NCBI GenBank assembly: GCA_030740295.1
Contig: JASLXP010001100.1
Coordinates: 1 to 64,000, forward strand
Source of the DNA: Planctomycetota bacterium
GTDB lineage: Bacteria; Planctomycetota; PUPC01; JACPCR01
DNA length: 64,000 nt
Reading direction: 5' to 3'
A program made the position numbers and the translations under genes. The notes under the pieces are model-generated. The model worked only from the letters and a program-made list of their open reading frames with translations. It searched no databases and had not been told where the DNA came from. Positions 17,341-26,445 of the stretch are shown piece after piece (position 1 is the first letter of the stretch; the number at the start of each line of letters is the position of its first letter).

Positions 17341-19269
17341 GTGTCCGACTCGCCCAACACTCGCATCAGACCGCAGGCCGCGGCCTTCATACTCGCCGTA
17401 TCGTTTATGGGTGACACTTCTGCCGATGTGAAACTCCGCGATCGCGACGACACGGTCCGCATGGACAACGGCCTGGTCTCCGTAGTCGTGCGAAAGGCCG
17501 ACGCGACTCTTCTGTCGATCAAGAAGAACGGCATCGAGCTGCTCATGGCGCCGGACCGCCGGGGCCGGGGAAAAGGCTACATTCAACGCCACCCCCAGTC
17601 CGGCTACAGCATCCCAAAAATCGACAAGTTCCAAGTGCATTTGCGCACGCCCGACACGGTCGATCTGTCCTTTCATCAGGACAACGACGACTACCCGTTC
17701 GTCTTCGACGTCCACTACGTCATGCGCGCCGGGGTCAGCGGGTTCTACAACTACATCATCCTCCGTTACGACAAGCACAAAGTGGCAAGCTACGTGGCCG
17801 GCTGGCATCCACGCCGGCCGAAGGAAAGCCGGGTCAAGCTGGACGCCAACGCGTTTGCCCTCGGCCAGTGCAACCTCTGCCTGCGCATGAATACGCAGGT
17901 CTTCACGCATACAGCCGTAAGCGATACGCGCCAGCACCTGCTCGTGACCGAAGAGATGCTGAAGCAGTCCAAGAAGATCATGGACGCGACCTACCGGCTG
18001 AAGGACGGCCGCATCTACTCGAAATACGACATGGCCGTGCGCATGGACCGGCACCGGCTTCACGGCATCATGGGCAACGGATTCGGCGCGTGGATTATCC
18101 AGGGCAACGGCGAGCACCTGAATGGCGGACCGTACAGCCAGGAACTGACTGCGCACTACGGGATCCTCCTGCGCCACTTCAGCGCGTCGCACTTCGGCTC
18201 CACGACACCCGTGCTGACGCCAGAGGATCACGGCTGGGCGAAGCTGGGGGGGCCGTGGCTCGTGTACATCAATACCGCGGCGAACAACGAGGAGCTGTGG
18301 GCCAACGCCAAGAGGCAGGCGGACCAGTACCTCGCGCAATGGCCCTGCAAATGGCTCAAGCACCCCCTTTATCCCATCACGCGCGGCACTGTACGAGGCA
18401 AACTCGCGATCACTGACGGTACGGACCCCGCCGGGTCGCTCATCATCCTGGCGCAGCCGCCGGGTGGCCGCATCCCCGAGTGGCAGCAACAAGGCCGCGG
18501 CTTCATCTTCTGGAGTTGGGTCCAGGGCGATGGCTCTTTCGAGATCGGCAGGGCCAGGCCGGGCACGTATTCGCTCTACGCGCTCAACGACAGCCAGATG
18601 GGCGAACTCCGCCGTGATGGCGTAAAGGTCGCCACTGGCGGCACGACCAAGGTGGGCACGCTGACATGGAAGCCAGACGTGCGCGGCAAGATCCTCTGGC
18701 AGGTCGGTGTACCGGACCGCACGTCCCAGGAGTTCCGGCGCGGTGGCGAGCAGCGGCAGTACGGACGATGGCTCAAGTACCCGACAGACTTCCCCAACGA
18801 TGTGACGTTCGAGATCGGCAGGAGCCGCGAGCGCACGGACTGGAACTACGTACATGTTCCACACTATAAGAACGGCAAGTGGCACCTGCCCACGTGGAAG
18901 ATCGTATTTGACTGCGGTCAGGCGTACTCAGGCAAAGCGTACCTCCGCGTCGGCGCGGCAGGCATGGACCTCCACAAGCGCAGCCCGGACGCATGGGTCG
19001 GTGCTACGCTCAAACTCAACGCCGCGGACATCGGCACGTGCCAGTTCAGGGGACACGACAGCTCGACCGCGCGCGGCGGCACACAGGGACGATACCGCGA
19101 ACAACTCGTCGAATTCGACGCGACACTCCTCAAACCAGGACGCAACGTTCTCGAGATGACACTGGCGGCCACGTTCACCTTCCGCGGGCGACCTCCTGCC
19201 AGCTACCCCTACGTCGCGCTCCAATACGACTGCATCCGACTGGAGGTCAACGAGCATGCCAAGCCTTGA
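17341..19269 (+). CDS. PL4-type rhamnogalacturonan lyase
   Basis: A 642-residue protein starting at GTG with GAGG about 11 bases upstream and a signal-like N-terminus (AAAFILAVSFMGDTSA). The first ~340 residues form the lyase beta-domain (MDNGLVSVVVRKADATLLSI; YHYVMRAG-like block; DRHRLHGIMGN). An fn3-type domain follows (RGTVRGKLAITDG to DGSFEIGRARPGTYSLYA), then a C-terminal CBM-like beta-sandwich beginning LWQVGVPDRTSQEFRRG and ending ALQYDCIRLEV. This order matches PL4 rhamnogalacturonan endolyases, which cleave the Rha-GalA backbone of RG-I by beta-elimination. It is the clearest substrate clue in the island. It converges with the Gfo/Idh/MocA gene. Confidence 0.85.
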   Translation: MSDSPNTRIRPQAAAFILAVSFMGDTSADVKLRDRDDTVRMDNGLVSVVVRKADATLLSIKKNGIELLMAPDRRGRGKGYIQRHPQSGYSIPKIDKFQVHLRTPDTVDLSFHQDNDDYPFVFDVHYVMRAGVSGFYNYIILRYDKHKVASYVAGWHPRRPKESRVKLDANAFALGQCNLCLRMNTQVFTHTAVSDTRQHLLVTEEMLKQSKKIMDATYRLKDGRIYSKYDMAVRMDRHRLHGIMGNGFGAWIIQGNGEHLNGGPYSQELTAHYGILLRHFSASHFGSTTPVLTPEDHGWAKLGGPWLVYINTAANNEELWANAKRQADQYLAQWPCKWLKHPLYPITRGTVRGKLAITDGTDPAGSLIILAQPPGGRIPEWQQQGRGFIFWSWVQGDGSFEIGRARPGTYSLYALNDSQMGELRRDGVKVATGGTTKVGTLTWKPDVRGKILWQVGVPDRTSQEFRRGGEQRQYGRWLKYPTDFPNDVTFEIGRSRERTDWNYVHVPHYKNGKWHLPTWKIVFDCGQAYSGKAYLRVGAAGMDLHKRSPDAWVGATLKLNAADIGTCQFRGHDSSTARGGTQGRYREQLVEFDATLLKPGRNVLEMTLAATFTFRGRPPASYPYVALQYDCIRLEVNEHAKP

Positions 19270-19373
19270 CCCCGCGAAGGCCACAGGTCTGCTGATGCGG
19301 AGGCATGCACTGCGCGACCGCGCCATCCCATTTGTGCATGGAGGAAATGCCATGAGCCGCAGCCGTCGGCTTT

Positions 19374-20546
19374 TCATGGAATGTCTGATGATGTTGTCAA
19401 TTCTGGACACGGCGTGATGTCGATCGGCACGTTTCCGTTGCGGATCGAGTGGGTCGCCGCGCAGCCGACCGCTACGGCCATGCGCCCGTCCCGGGGCGTG
19501 GCGACAGTCGGAGCGTTGTCGAGCACATGGTCGAGGAACTGCCGGCAGATGCGCGGGTCCGCGCCGCCGTGTCCACCTTGCACCGCTCCGACCTGAATGG
19601 TTGCGGTGGCGAAGTGCGAGTCGGACCGCGCCTTGGTCTTGTTGACGCGCTGCGTCGTGACCTTGATCTCGTTGCCCGTCAGTTCGGCCTTGCCTTTGGT
19701 GCCGATGAGCAGGTAGTTCCGATTCGTCTCGGTCGCGTAATGGCACTGGACGTAAGCAGCGCGCACGCTGCCCAGGTCCAGGAGCACCATGCTGTGATCC
19801 TCAACGTCCACCTCCTGCCGAAAGCAGCACATGCTCTTCTTTTCGCGCGTGCTGAACTCGGTGCAGGTGTCCTTCTCGTCGCAGTCTTCGCAGACCAGGT
19901 CGTTCGGCTTGTCGCCGCCGAAGAAATCGAGTGAGCCCATTCCGGTTACTCGCTTCGTGTACCGTCCGGTGAGGAAGTGGATCATGTCGAAGTCGTGGCT
20001 GGCTTTCTGAAGCAGGAGCCCAGTCGAGCCCTTGCTGTTGGCGCGGTAGTCGTGGAAGTAGGCGAACCCGCCAAAACCAACGAAATGGCGAACCCACACG
20101 GCCTTCACCTCTCCGATCTGGCCCGAATCGATAACGTCCTTGAGCGCGATGAAGTTGTCCATATATCGCATGTTCATGCCGACCATGAATCGCGTGCCCG
20201 ATTGTCGCCAGGCCTCGAGCATGCGGTCGCAATCTTCGGTGTGGATGGCCATGGGCTTCTCGCAGAACACGTGCTTGCCGGCTTCAAGCGCGGCGACCGC
20301 GTGCTCCGCGTGCAGGTTGTCGCGCGTGAATACGCCCACAGCGTCGACATCGTCCCGGGCCACGAGGTCGCGGTAGTCGTTGCACGTGAAGGTGTCTTTG
20401 TGCTTCTCCTGGAAGCGGCCGAGGAACTCGTCGTCGATATCGCATCCGGCCACGATCTGCGCGCGTGGGTCATCGTGCCAGTTGCTGGCCATCCGAGCTC
20501 TATGTTCGACTCCGATGAGTCCTATACGGAGGGGGATATCTGGCAT
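19374..20546 (-). CDS. Gfo/Idh/MocA-family NAD(P)-dependent oxidoreductase
   Basis: About 390 residues from the ATG of MPDIPLRIGLIGVEHRAR; upstream TTG codons are in frame but add a non-conserved leader. The N-terminal Rossmann fold is present (IGLIGVEHRA; AGCDIDDEF), followed by DDVDAVGVFTRDNLHAEHA and the family EKP motif (HVFCEKPMAIH). The C-terminal domain contains a Cys-rich insertion, CEDCDEKDTC followed by CCFRQ, near residues 245-275, which suggests a metal site or a structural loop. These enzymes oxidise or reduce sugars and inositols, so it probably processes a sugar released by the island's lyases. The start may be off by a base because I placed it by eye. Confidence 0.85.
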   Translation of the reverse strand: MPDIPLRIGLIGVEHRARMASNWHDDPRAQIVAGCDIDDEFLGRFQEKHKDTFTCNDYRDLVARDDVDAVGVFTRDNLHAEHAVAALEAGKHVFCEKPMAIHTEDCDRMLEAWRQSGTRFMVGMNMRYMDNFIALKDVIDSGQIGEVKAVWVRHFVGFGGFAYFHDYRANSKGSTGLLLQKASHDFDMIHFLTGRYTKRVTGMGSLDFFGGDKPNDLVCEDCDEKDTCTEFSTREKKSMCCFRQEVDVEDHSMVLLDLGSVRAAYVQCHYATETNRNYLLIGTKGKAELTGNEIKVTTQRVNKTKARSDSHFATATIQVGAVQGGHGGADPRICRQFLDHVLDNAPTVATPRDGRMAVAVGCAATHSIRNGNVPIDITPCPELTTSSDIP

Positions 20547-20584
20547 AGTGAAGTTCCAGCGAAGGACGATTGGGGCAAATGACC

Positions 20585-20664
20585 GGGGCGTTGCCCCTAA
20601 GGATGGTCTGCCCGAAATACCAGCCCGTTGGGCTGGGCCAGGCAAACGGCCGGGGCTTTGCCCC
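20585..20664. repeat. Cluster of three short hairpins with 3-base loops
   Basis: Three stem-loops lie within 80 bases: GGGGC-GTT-GCCCC (20585-20597), CAGCCC-GTT-GGGCTG (20621-20635) and GGGGC-TTT-GCCCC (20652-20664). The first and third sit in near-identical contexts (CCGGGGC/TTGCCCCT). They lie between the stop of the large TIM-barrel gene and the start of the oxidoreductase gene, both leftward. They could act as terminator, attenuator or REP-like elements. Confidence 0.55.
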
Positions 20665-20717
20665 TGAAAACTGTCATAGAGATCCGTAAGATTGCCCTCG
20701 TCTCGGCCTACCAGGAG

Positions 20718-23700
20718 CTACTGGCCGAAAAAGAGGGTGCCCAGGCTCGTGCTCCGGCCTGCCCAGCGCCAGGTACCGGTGACGGTCTCCTTGCCGTCAG
20801 CGTCGGCGTCGTGCCAGAGCACGTCGAAGCCCGCGGCCGAGCCGGGCCGAGCGTTCAGACCGTCGAGAGGAATTGCCATCTCGGTAGTCCAGACGGTGAT
20901 GTTCTGGTCCTTGACGTGGTAGCTCTTCGTCTTCCGGCGCGTCGTTACTGAACGGATGCCGTCAGGACCTGCAAACTTGCCCTTTTGCCACTCGAACGCG
21001 TAGGTCTTGGTCCCTTCCACTTCACCTGCCGCGGGGTTCAGCTTTATCTCGAGGCGGTCACCGTCTGCGCCGGAGGCGACAAGGTCGTCGTCTTCACACC
21101 GAATGGCCAGGTAGAGGTTCTGGTCGTCCCAGGCGCTGTAGATGGCGGCTCGTGCATCCGTGCGCCAGCAGTATTTGAAGTGCTCTCCGTTCTTCTCGAA
21201 CTGCACAATATGTCGACCGAAGCGTCCCCAACTGTAGGTGTAGTGCATCCACGCCGGATGGACCGCGTCCCATTCCGAGAGAACTCCGTCGAGTTTGGGC
21301 TGGAGCCGCGGCGCCACCGTCATCCAGCAGGTATCGTAGATGGGATGCTCCTTGCCGGTGGCATCGGTCACCCAGGCCATGAAGGTTGCGTTCTCGATGG
21401 GGAAAGCTACTTCCGCGGTCGTCCGAATGCGGCCCCATGTGGTTGCCCCAGCGGCAATGTCACCGATGGTGCCATCCGATTCAGGCAGCATCCATCGGGT
21501 GCGGCTGACCATGCGATTTGGTGGGAAATTGGCATCAAGCTTCAGGCCCGTGAGGGCTTTCTGAGTGGTATTGGTTGCGCGCACGCCAAGGTCAACTCCT
21601 CCTTGGCCGTTCGGCACGAATGCCAGTTTCAGATCGAGGGGGCGAGGTGCGGCCGTGGCGTTGCGCAGCATATCGAGAAACGCTGCGTCCCCGAGATCTT
21701 GATTGAAGATGAAGGTCGGTTCCTCGTTCAGATCAAAGACCACGTTTCCACCTGTGGTCTTCGCATCCGGGCGCGGGTTGCCGTACATCCCCGCCACCTG
21801 GACCTTGCCGGCTGCGCCGGGGAGGGTGAAGTCCTTCCACTGGCGCGGTTCGGTCTTCCAGTGAATATCCAGGCCGTGGAAGTTGTTAGCCCAGGTGCAG
21901 GCGCCGAGCTGGCCGTTCTGGCGGAAGACGATGATCACCGTGCGCAGTTTATCAAGGTAGATGTCTTCGACCGGCTCGGCGTTCGCCAGCAGGAGAGGGA
22001 TACAGCTATAGGTGAAGCCGTGCGAGAGCGGCGTGCCGTCGTAATCCATGAGCGGATAATCGGTGTTTATCAGAGAGCCGCGCATCCACATGCGCCCGGT
22101 GTAGTGGCCGATGACCCGCGCGTCCTGCACCAGGGTCAGAAAGACCATCTCCCGGGCAGTGCGGGCGGTCAAGTTATAGAGACTGCTGTAACCGGGAATA
22201 GAGTGCTGGAACTGCGGCATTCGAGAGGAGCCCACGCCGATACAGCTCCAGGGCAGGCCGTACCGCTTCTGCAGGTACTGGACCTTGCGGGCGTCCCAGT
22301 ATTCGTAGTTGTAGCTGCTGGAACCGAAGCCGCCGAGTTGGACCTCGTCACCAAGTTCGGCCAGCATCTCTTCGGTGTAGTCACCCATACACGAATGGGT
22401 GACCTTCATCGGCTTGCCGGACGCGGCGAATCCCTCCACCGTGGCTTTGGTGATCCGGGCAAACTCCGCTGGGCTGTAGTACATCTCAGTCTCGTCGTCA
22501 ATGGTCCACCACTGGACTTTGTCACCCAGATTGAGGGCCACCTCCTTGCAGTATTCCTTCCATTTTTTCAGGTCGGGGAAGCCGGGGATTACATGCTTTA
22601 TCTGCCGGGTGATGGACCGCTTGTCGGCATAGGACTCGACCGAGCTCAGGTACGGGTCTTTGAGATGGGTTGGGAGATGGCCCGGCCAAAGGGCCGGCAT
22701 GGTGCGCATCCCATACTTCCCGGCCATCGTGAGGGTATTGCGCGCTTCCTCCCACTTGAATTCGCCTGGCTTGGGACAGAGCCTCCCGGGCTTATCGATG
22801 TAGAGCTTGCAGTAGAGCTGCCACTTGTGACCCATACGCGCCATGAGCTCTTGCACGGCTTCTACATTGTCCATGTTCGACGCCACCGCGTGGCGCGGCA
22901 TTTCCTTCGGAATGGGAGGCAACACCGAATAGACGAGCTCGCCTTCGGCGACGGGTTTCTGCGAGTCCAGTCCCCCGTGGGCACTGTAAACCGCGCTGAA
23001 GAGGCCGCGCAGTTGAGGCTCAATAATTACGGGCCGGGAGACGGTCTGGCCGGCGGGGACGGGGATGGTAACCGAAGCGTCGGCCACGAGTCGTTCCCGC
23101 ACATCGACGATCCGATAGCGCAGCTTTGCCTCTGCGTTTTGCGCTCCCGAGTTGCTGGCCCACGCGGTGAGAGTGACGGGGCGGTCCGAGTACATGATGT
23201 GGCCCAGATAGGGCGTGGCCAGGCCGGCCTCAATGGTCGCCCGTGGCGCATAGGCCGTGGCCGCCGCGCCCTTCTCCAATTGCAGCGCATCCAGATCACA
23301 AGCGCCGTACACACCGAGTATCACCGGGCCGGCCTCCAGCTCTCCCGTGGCACTCAGACGCTGCCACTTGGTCGAGAGCGCTGCCTTGGCGCTGATGACT
23401 GCTTTGCCGATCTTACGCTTGGCGCCGATCGGCAGGATCGAGACACCAAGTTTTCCGCCGGCCTTCTTACCCCGGGCATACGCAGAAAGCGTGTACCTGC
23501 CCTTCTCTACTACCATCACCACGCGGCTGAAGTGGGGCAGGTTCCCCGGGAAGCGCATGCAGTACGCGCCGTGGAATGGTGTCTCTCGGATGTGGTCCCG
23601 CTCAGAGAAGATATATGTGCCCCTGGCCGCTCCGCTGTTGGTTGCCCAGCCATCGCTGCCGCCACCTTCGAAGGACGAATTGGGCCAGAGGTTCTTCCGA

Positions 23701-24470
23701 CCGTCGAAAGCCTGTAGAGCGACCGGCGTGAACTGTGGCTCGTTCTCTGCTGCGGGGGTGCCGTGAACGTCGACGTTCCGATAGACGGACTTGTCGTACT
23801 TGGCAATGACCTGGGCGGCTTCATCACGGCCCGATGTGATGACGTGGTATCCCTGGATGGATGGGCCGGTCTTCTCAGTGAGGTCCGAGGTCACGTAGAT
23901 TTGGTCCACCGGAATCGTGCGCGTGCTCGGCTCATAGATATGGGCGTATCCCTTTCCTCCGAACTGGACGGCTTCCAGCTCGATCTTCGTTGCGGGTTGC
24001 TTCAGGGTGAGGTTGGTGCCTTTGAACCAGCGAAACTTGTTCTTTTTCAGTTTCTTGTCCCACTCGATCCGGCTTTCAGCGCCCCCCATCCGGACGGCCA
24101 CAATATTGGATTTGTCTGCCCAGTAGAGGCCACAACTGGAGATAAAGACCTGGTATTCCCCTGCGGGGAGGGGTTTCGTCAGCGTCTTCGTAGCGACCCG
24201 GTTCTTGGCGCCTTCGTGGATCATGGCAAAGTAGCCCTTGCCCGGTGCGCCGTAGCTGCGACAGGTCCCCTCGAGCGCGTACCAACCGGGCTCGCGGTCT
24301 CGGAAGTAGGGATACCGTTTGAGGCCCTGGAATTCCTCGGCCTCGATAGTACGCCGCTCGGCCCCGTGGACCCCGGATGGAGCCAGAACGACGGCAAGTG
24401 CCACGAGCATGAGGGTCGCGAAGCTGCGTGCGGGGAGATATCGCGTCAATCGAAGAGATGGTCTGTCCAT
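20718..24470 (-). CDS. Large secreted TIM-barrel glycan-active protein with CBM-like and C-terminal CBM9 domains
   Basis: About 1250 residues from the ATG at 24470, chosen because AGGAA lies 8 bases upstream and the signal peptide (FATLMLVALAVVLAPSGVHG) follows directly. N-terminal beta-domains include WPNSSFEGGGSDGW near residue 260, a CBM4/9-like opening. The middle has a GH clan-A-like TIM barrel: GKYGMRTMPALWPGHLP, WWTIDDETEMYYSP with acidic residues at the expected strand ends, and THSCMGDY. A C-terminal CBM9-like domain starts at PKLDGVLSEWDAVHP and includes AAIYSAWDDQNLYLAIRCED and GDRLEIKLNP. Family resemblance suggests a glycoside hydrolase, unassigned. A decayed copy of its 3' part lies at 16200-16365. 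Confidence 0.7.
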   Translation of the reverse strand: MDRPSLRLTRYLPARSFATLMLVALAVVLAPSGVHGAERRTIEAEEFQGLKRYPYFRDREPGWYALEGTCRSYGAPGKGYFAMIHEGAKNRVATKTLTKPLPAGEYQVFISSCGLYWADKSNIVAVRMGGAESRIEWDKKLKKNKFRWFKGTNLTLKQPATKIELEAVQFGGKGYAHIYEPSTRTIPVDQIYVTSDLTEKTGPSIQGYHVITSGRDEAAQVIAKYDKSVYRNVDVHGTPAAENEPQFTPVALQAFDGRKNLWPNSSFEGGGSDGWATNSGAARGTYIFSERDHIRETPFHGAYCMRFPGNLPHFSRVVMVVEKGRYTLSAYARGKKAGGKLGVSILPIGAKRKIGKAVISAKAALSTKWQRLSATGELEAGPVILGVYGACDLDALQLEKGAAATAYAPRATIEAGLATPYLGHIMYSDRPVTLTAWASNSGAQNAEAKLRYRIVDVRERLVADASVTIPVPAGQTVSRPVIIEPQLRGLFSAVYSAHGGLDSQKPVAEGELVYSVLPPIPKEMPRHAVASNMDNVEAVQELMARMGHKWQLYCKLYIDKPGRLCPKPGEFKWEEARNTLTMAGKYGMRTMPALWPGHLPTHLKDPYLSSVESYADKRSITRQIKHVIPGFPDLKKWKEYCKEVALNLGDKVQWWTIDDETEMYYSPAEFARITKATVEGFAASGKPMKVTHSCMGDYTEEMLAELGDEVQLGGFGSSSYNYEYWDARKVQYLQKRYGLPWSCIGVGSSRMPQFQHSIPGYSSLYNLTARTAREMVFLTLVQDARVIGHYTGRMWMRGSLINTDYPLMDYDGTPLSHGFTYSCIPLLLANAEPVEDIYLDKLRTVIIVFRQNGQLGACTWANNFHGLDIHWKTEPRQWKDFTLPGAAGKVQVAGMYGNPRPDAKTTGGNVVFDLNEEPTFIFNQDLGDAAFLDMLRNATAAPRPLDLKLAFVPNGQGGVDLGVRATNTTQKALTGLKLDANFPPNRMVSRTRWMLPESDGTIGDIAAGATTWGRIRTTAEVAFPIENATFMAWVTDATGKEHPIYDTCWMTVAPRLQPKLDGVLSEWDAVHPAWMHYTYSWGRFGRHIVQFEKNGEHFKYCWRTDARAAIYSAWDDQNLYLAIRCEDDDLVASGADGDRLEIKLNPAAGEVEGTKTYAFEWQKGKFAGPDGIRSVTTRRKTKSYHVKDQNITVWTTEMAIPLDGLNARPGSAAGFDVLWHDADADGKETVTGTWRWAGRSTSLGTLFFGQ

Positions 24471-24828
24471 GTGTGGATTCCTTTTCTTGATTCTCAATTC
24501 TTGACTTGGGGCTAGGAATTCAGGTTCCGCTGAAGTGGGTTGTGCGCGTCTCGGTCCAGGCGGAAGAAACCCGTTATTGGGTACCCGGCAAAAATGCTTC
24601 GCAGTCTACCGGCCTGGAATTCATCCCGGTGGTTTCAGGCAAGGCAAAGTGATGATCACGGATTAGCATTATCAGATGCCGGGGCAGCCCACACGTATAG
24701 CTCATACAAACGGTCCGGTCAAAAATGTGGCCATGGCGGCGAGGCACTGCCCTACGGCCGGCAGATGCGACTCCGGGCAAGCGGTCTGAATTGTCATCTG
24801 AATGAGAAGCCAGAAGACGGAACCGATT
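24471..24828. other. Intergenic gap, nothing recognised
   Basis: This 358-base gap lies between two leftward genes, downstream of the GspF-GspE gene. I see no hairpin with a T-run, no repeat array and no convincing coding frame. Confidence 0.4.
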
Positions 24829-26391
24829 TCATTTCATCCCTTGTGTAACCCTTAAGACCTCTTCGACAGTCGTGATGCCCTGGGCGGCCTTGCGGCACCC
24901 ATCGTGGCGCATGGTCACCATTCCGGCCGCTATGGCGGCTTCCCTGAGCTCGTCGGGTTCGACATTCTTGCCGATGAGGTCTCGAACGTTTTGAGTGTCG
25001 GGCATGATTTCCACGATGGCTGTTCGTCCTCGGTACCCCGATCCTCGGCACTCGCTGCAGCCCCTGCCCTCCACAAAAGTCGCCGAGCGGAGGTCAGCTT
25101 CGTCCGATAGTCCGGTCAGGGCGCCGAGTGATTCGGTTTCACAGGGCCCGGCGCAGGACGGGCAGACTTTGCGGACCAGCCGTAGCGAAGCCGAGCCGCC
25201 CAGGGAATCAAGGACCAGCCAGGGCTCGACACCGATGTCAACCAGCCTTCTCGGAACTTCGGTGGCATTGCTTGTGTGAAGCGAAGTCAGGATCAGGTGG
25301 CCTGTAAGTGCTGCCTGAACGCAGATGATGGCCGTCTCACGATCTCGGATCTCGCCGATCAGGATGACATCAGGGTCCTGACGGAGTTGCGATCTGAACA
25401 GCCTCGGAAACGTTGCACCGATGTTGTCCTGCACTTCAGCCTGCAGGACGCCCGGGATGAGGTATTCGACGGGATTCTCAATGCTCAAAGCTTTTATGGA
25501 AGGTTTACATGTCTGTCGTAGAAGGCCGTACAGCAGCGTTGTTTTGCCGCTTCCGGTTGGGCCTGTGACGATATGAATGCCGTTGGGGCGGCCGGTCCAT
25601 TCCTTGAGCGAGGCCAGGGCATCAGGCGATATACCGATCTTTTCTATATCCAGGACCACTGCTTGCCGGTCGAGAATGCGCATGACGACCGAATAATTGC
25701 GATTGTTTCGACCATCAACGAGGAAGCGCATAAAGCTGCAACGGAGGTCCAGCTCTTTTCCCTTCAGGTTCAGTTTGATTCGCCCGTCCTGCGGCCGCCG
25801 TTTCTCAGTTACATCGACATTCGCCATGATCATCAATCGGGAAACGACGGCATCGTAGGTGTCTTCGCCAAAGGATTCAGGGGTTTGCATGACGCCGTCG
25901 ACCCGCAGGCGTACGTGCCCGCCGCCGGCGGTCGGCTCAATATGGATGTCGCTCGCCCTGGCTTCGACGGCATCCAGGATGATGCGGCTCACGAGCTCCA
26001 GGATGTCTTCGCCGGAGTTCCCGGAATCGGACGCGGCAGCTTCGGCCTGGCTGATATCCTGAGAGCCTGCAGCGTCCAGGGCTCCGCTTTCCAGCCCCTT
26101 GGCGATGCGCTCGGCAATCACATCCAGCACGCCTCCTGCTTCGCCGGCTCCGACAAGAGTGACGACACCCGCGGAGAACACGGCCGGCATGCTCTCCGTA
26201 CCAGCGCTCAGAGTTTTGCCGGATCGGACCATTTCGTGAATCTTGTTGATGGCTTCCTTAAGTTCAGGCAGCGTCAGTTCAGAGCCGATGACTTTCAGGG
26301 CGCCAAGGAGAGGAACGCCTGAGGAAAGCAAGAGGCCGAGTTGTCGCCAGAAGCGGATGAGCTCGGATTTTCGGGATTCGTCGGGTTTCAT
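24829..26391 (-). CDS. GspF-domain/GspE-type ATPase fusion (type II secretion/type IV pilus assembly)
   Basis: About 520 residues from an ATG with AAAGGAG seven bases upstream. Residues ~8-100 match one cytoplasmic T2SSF (GspF/PilC) domain: FWRQLGLLLSSGVPLLGAL, SGKTLSAG, then LVGAGEAGGVLDVIAERI. The membrane helices of GspF are absent. After a linker of ~30 polar residues comes a full GspE/PilB ATPase: SDIHIEP, Walker A GPTGSGKTT near residue 278, ENPVEY Asp box, Walker B ILIGEIRD, His box SLHTSN, and a tetracysteine zinc site (CPSC...CSEC). It powers assembly of a pilus or pseudopilus at the inner membrane. It follows the sigma/anti-sigma pair by 54 bases, suggesting one operon. The fusion of platform-protein and motor domains is unusual. 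Confidence 0.85.
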   Translation of the reverse strand: MKPDESRKSELIRFWRQLGLLLSSGVPLLGALKVIGSELTLPELKEAINKIHEMVRSGKTLSAGTESMPAVFSAGVVTLVGAGEAGGVLDVIAERIAKGLESGALDAAGSQDISQAEAAASDSGNSGEDILELVSRIILDAVEARASDIHIEPTAGGGHVRLRVDGVMQTPESFGEDTYDAVVSRLMIMANVDVTEKRRPQDGRIKLNLKGKELDLRCSFMRFLVDGRNNRNYSVVMRILDRQAVVLDIEKIGISPDALASLKEWTGRPNGIHIVTGPTGSGKTTLLYGLLRQTCKPSIKALSIENPVEYLIPGVLQAEVQDNIGATFPRLFRSQLRQDPDVILIGEIRDRETAIICVQAALTGHLILTSLHTSNATEVPRRLVDIGVEPWLVLDSLGGSASLRLVRKVCPSCAGPCETESLGALTGLSDEADLRSATFVEGRGCSECRGSGYRGRTAIVEIMPDTQNVRDLIGKNVEPDELREAAIAAGMVTMRHDGCRKAAQGITTVEEVLRVTQGMK

Positions 26392-26445
26392 GGTGGTTCT
26401 CCTTTGGGCGTTTCGAAACGGTGGCCACAAGCAGGATGCTTGTGG

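Noticed and set aside
17143..18885. 580-codon minus-strand frame
   Set aside because: Shadow of the PL4 lyase gene, which has a clear domain order on the plus strand.
20985..23717. 910-codon plus-strand frame
   Set aside because: Antisense to the large CBM9/TIM-barrel gene; no family signature despite its length.
24574..24780. Short minus-strand frame in the intergenic gap
   Set aside because: No ribosome binding site or family resemblance.
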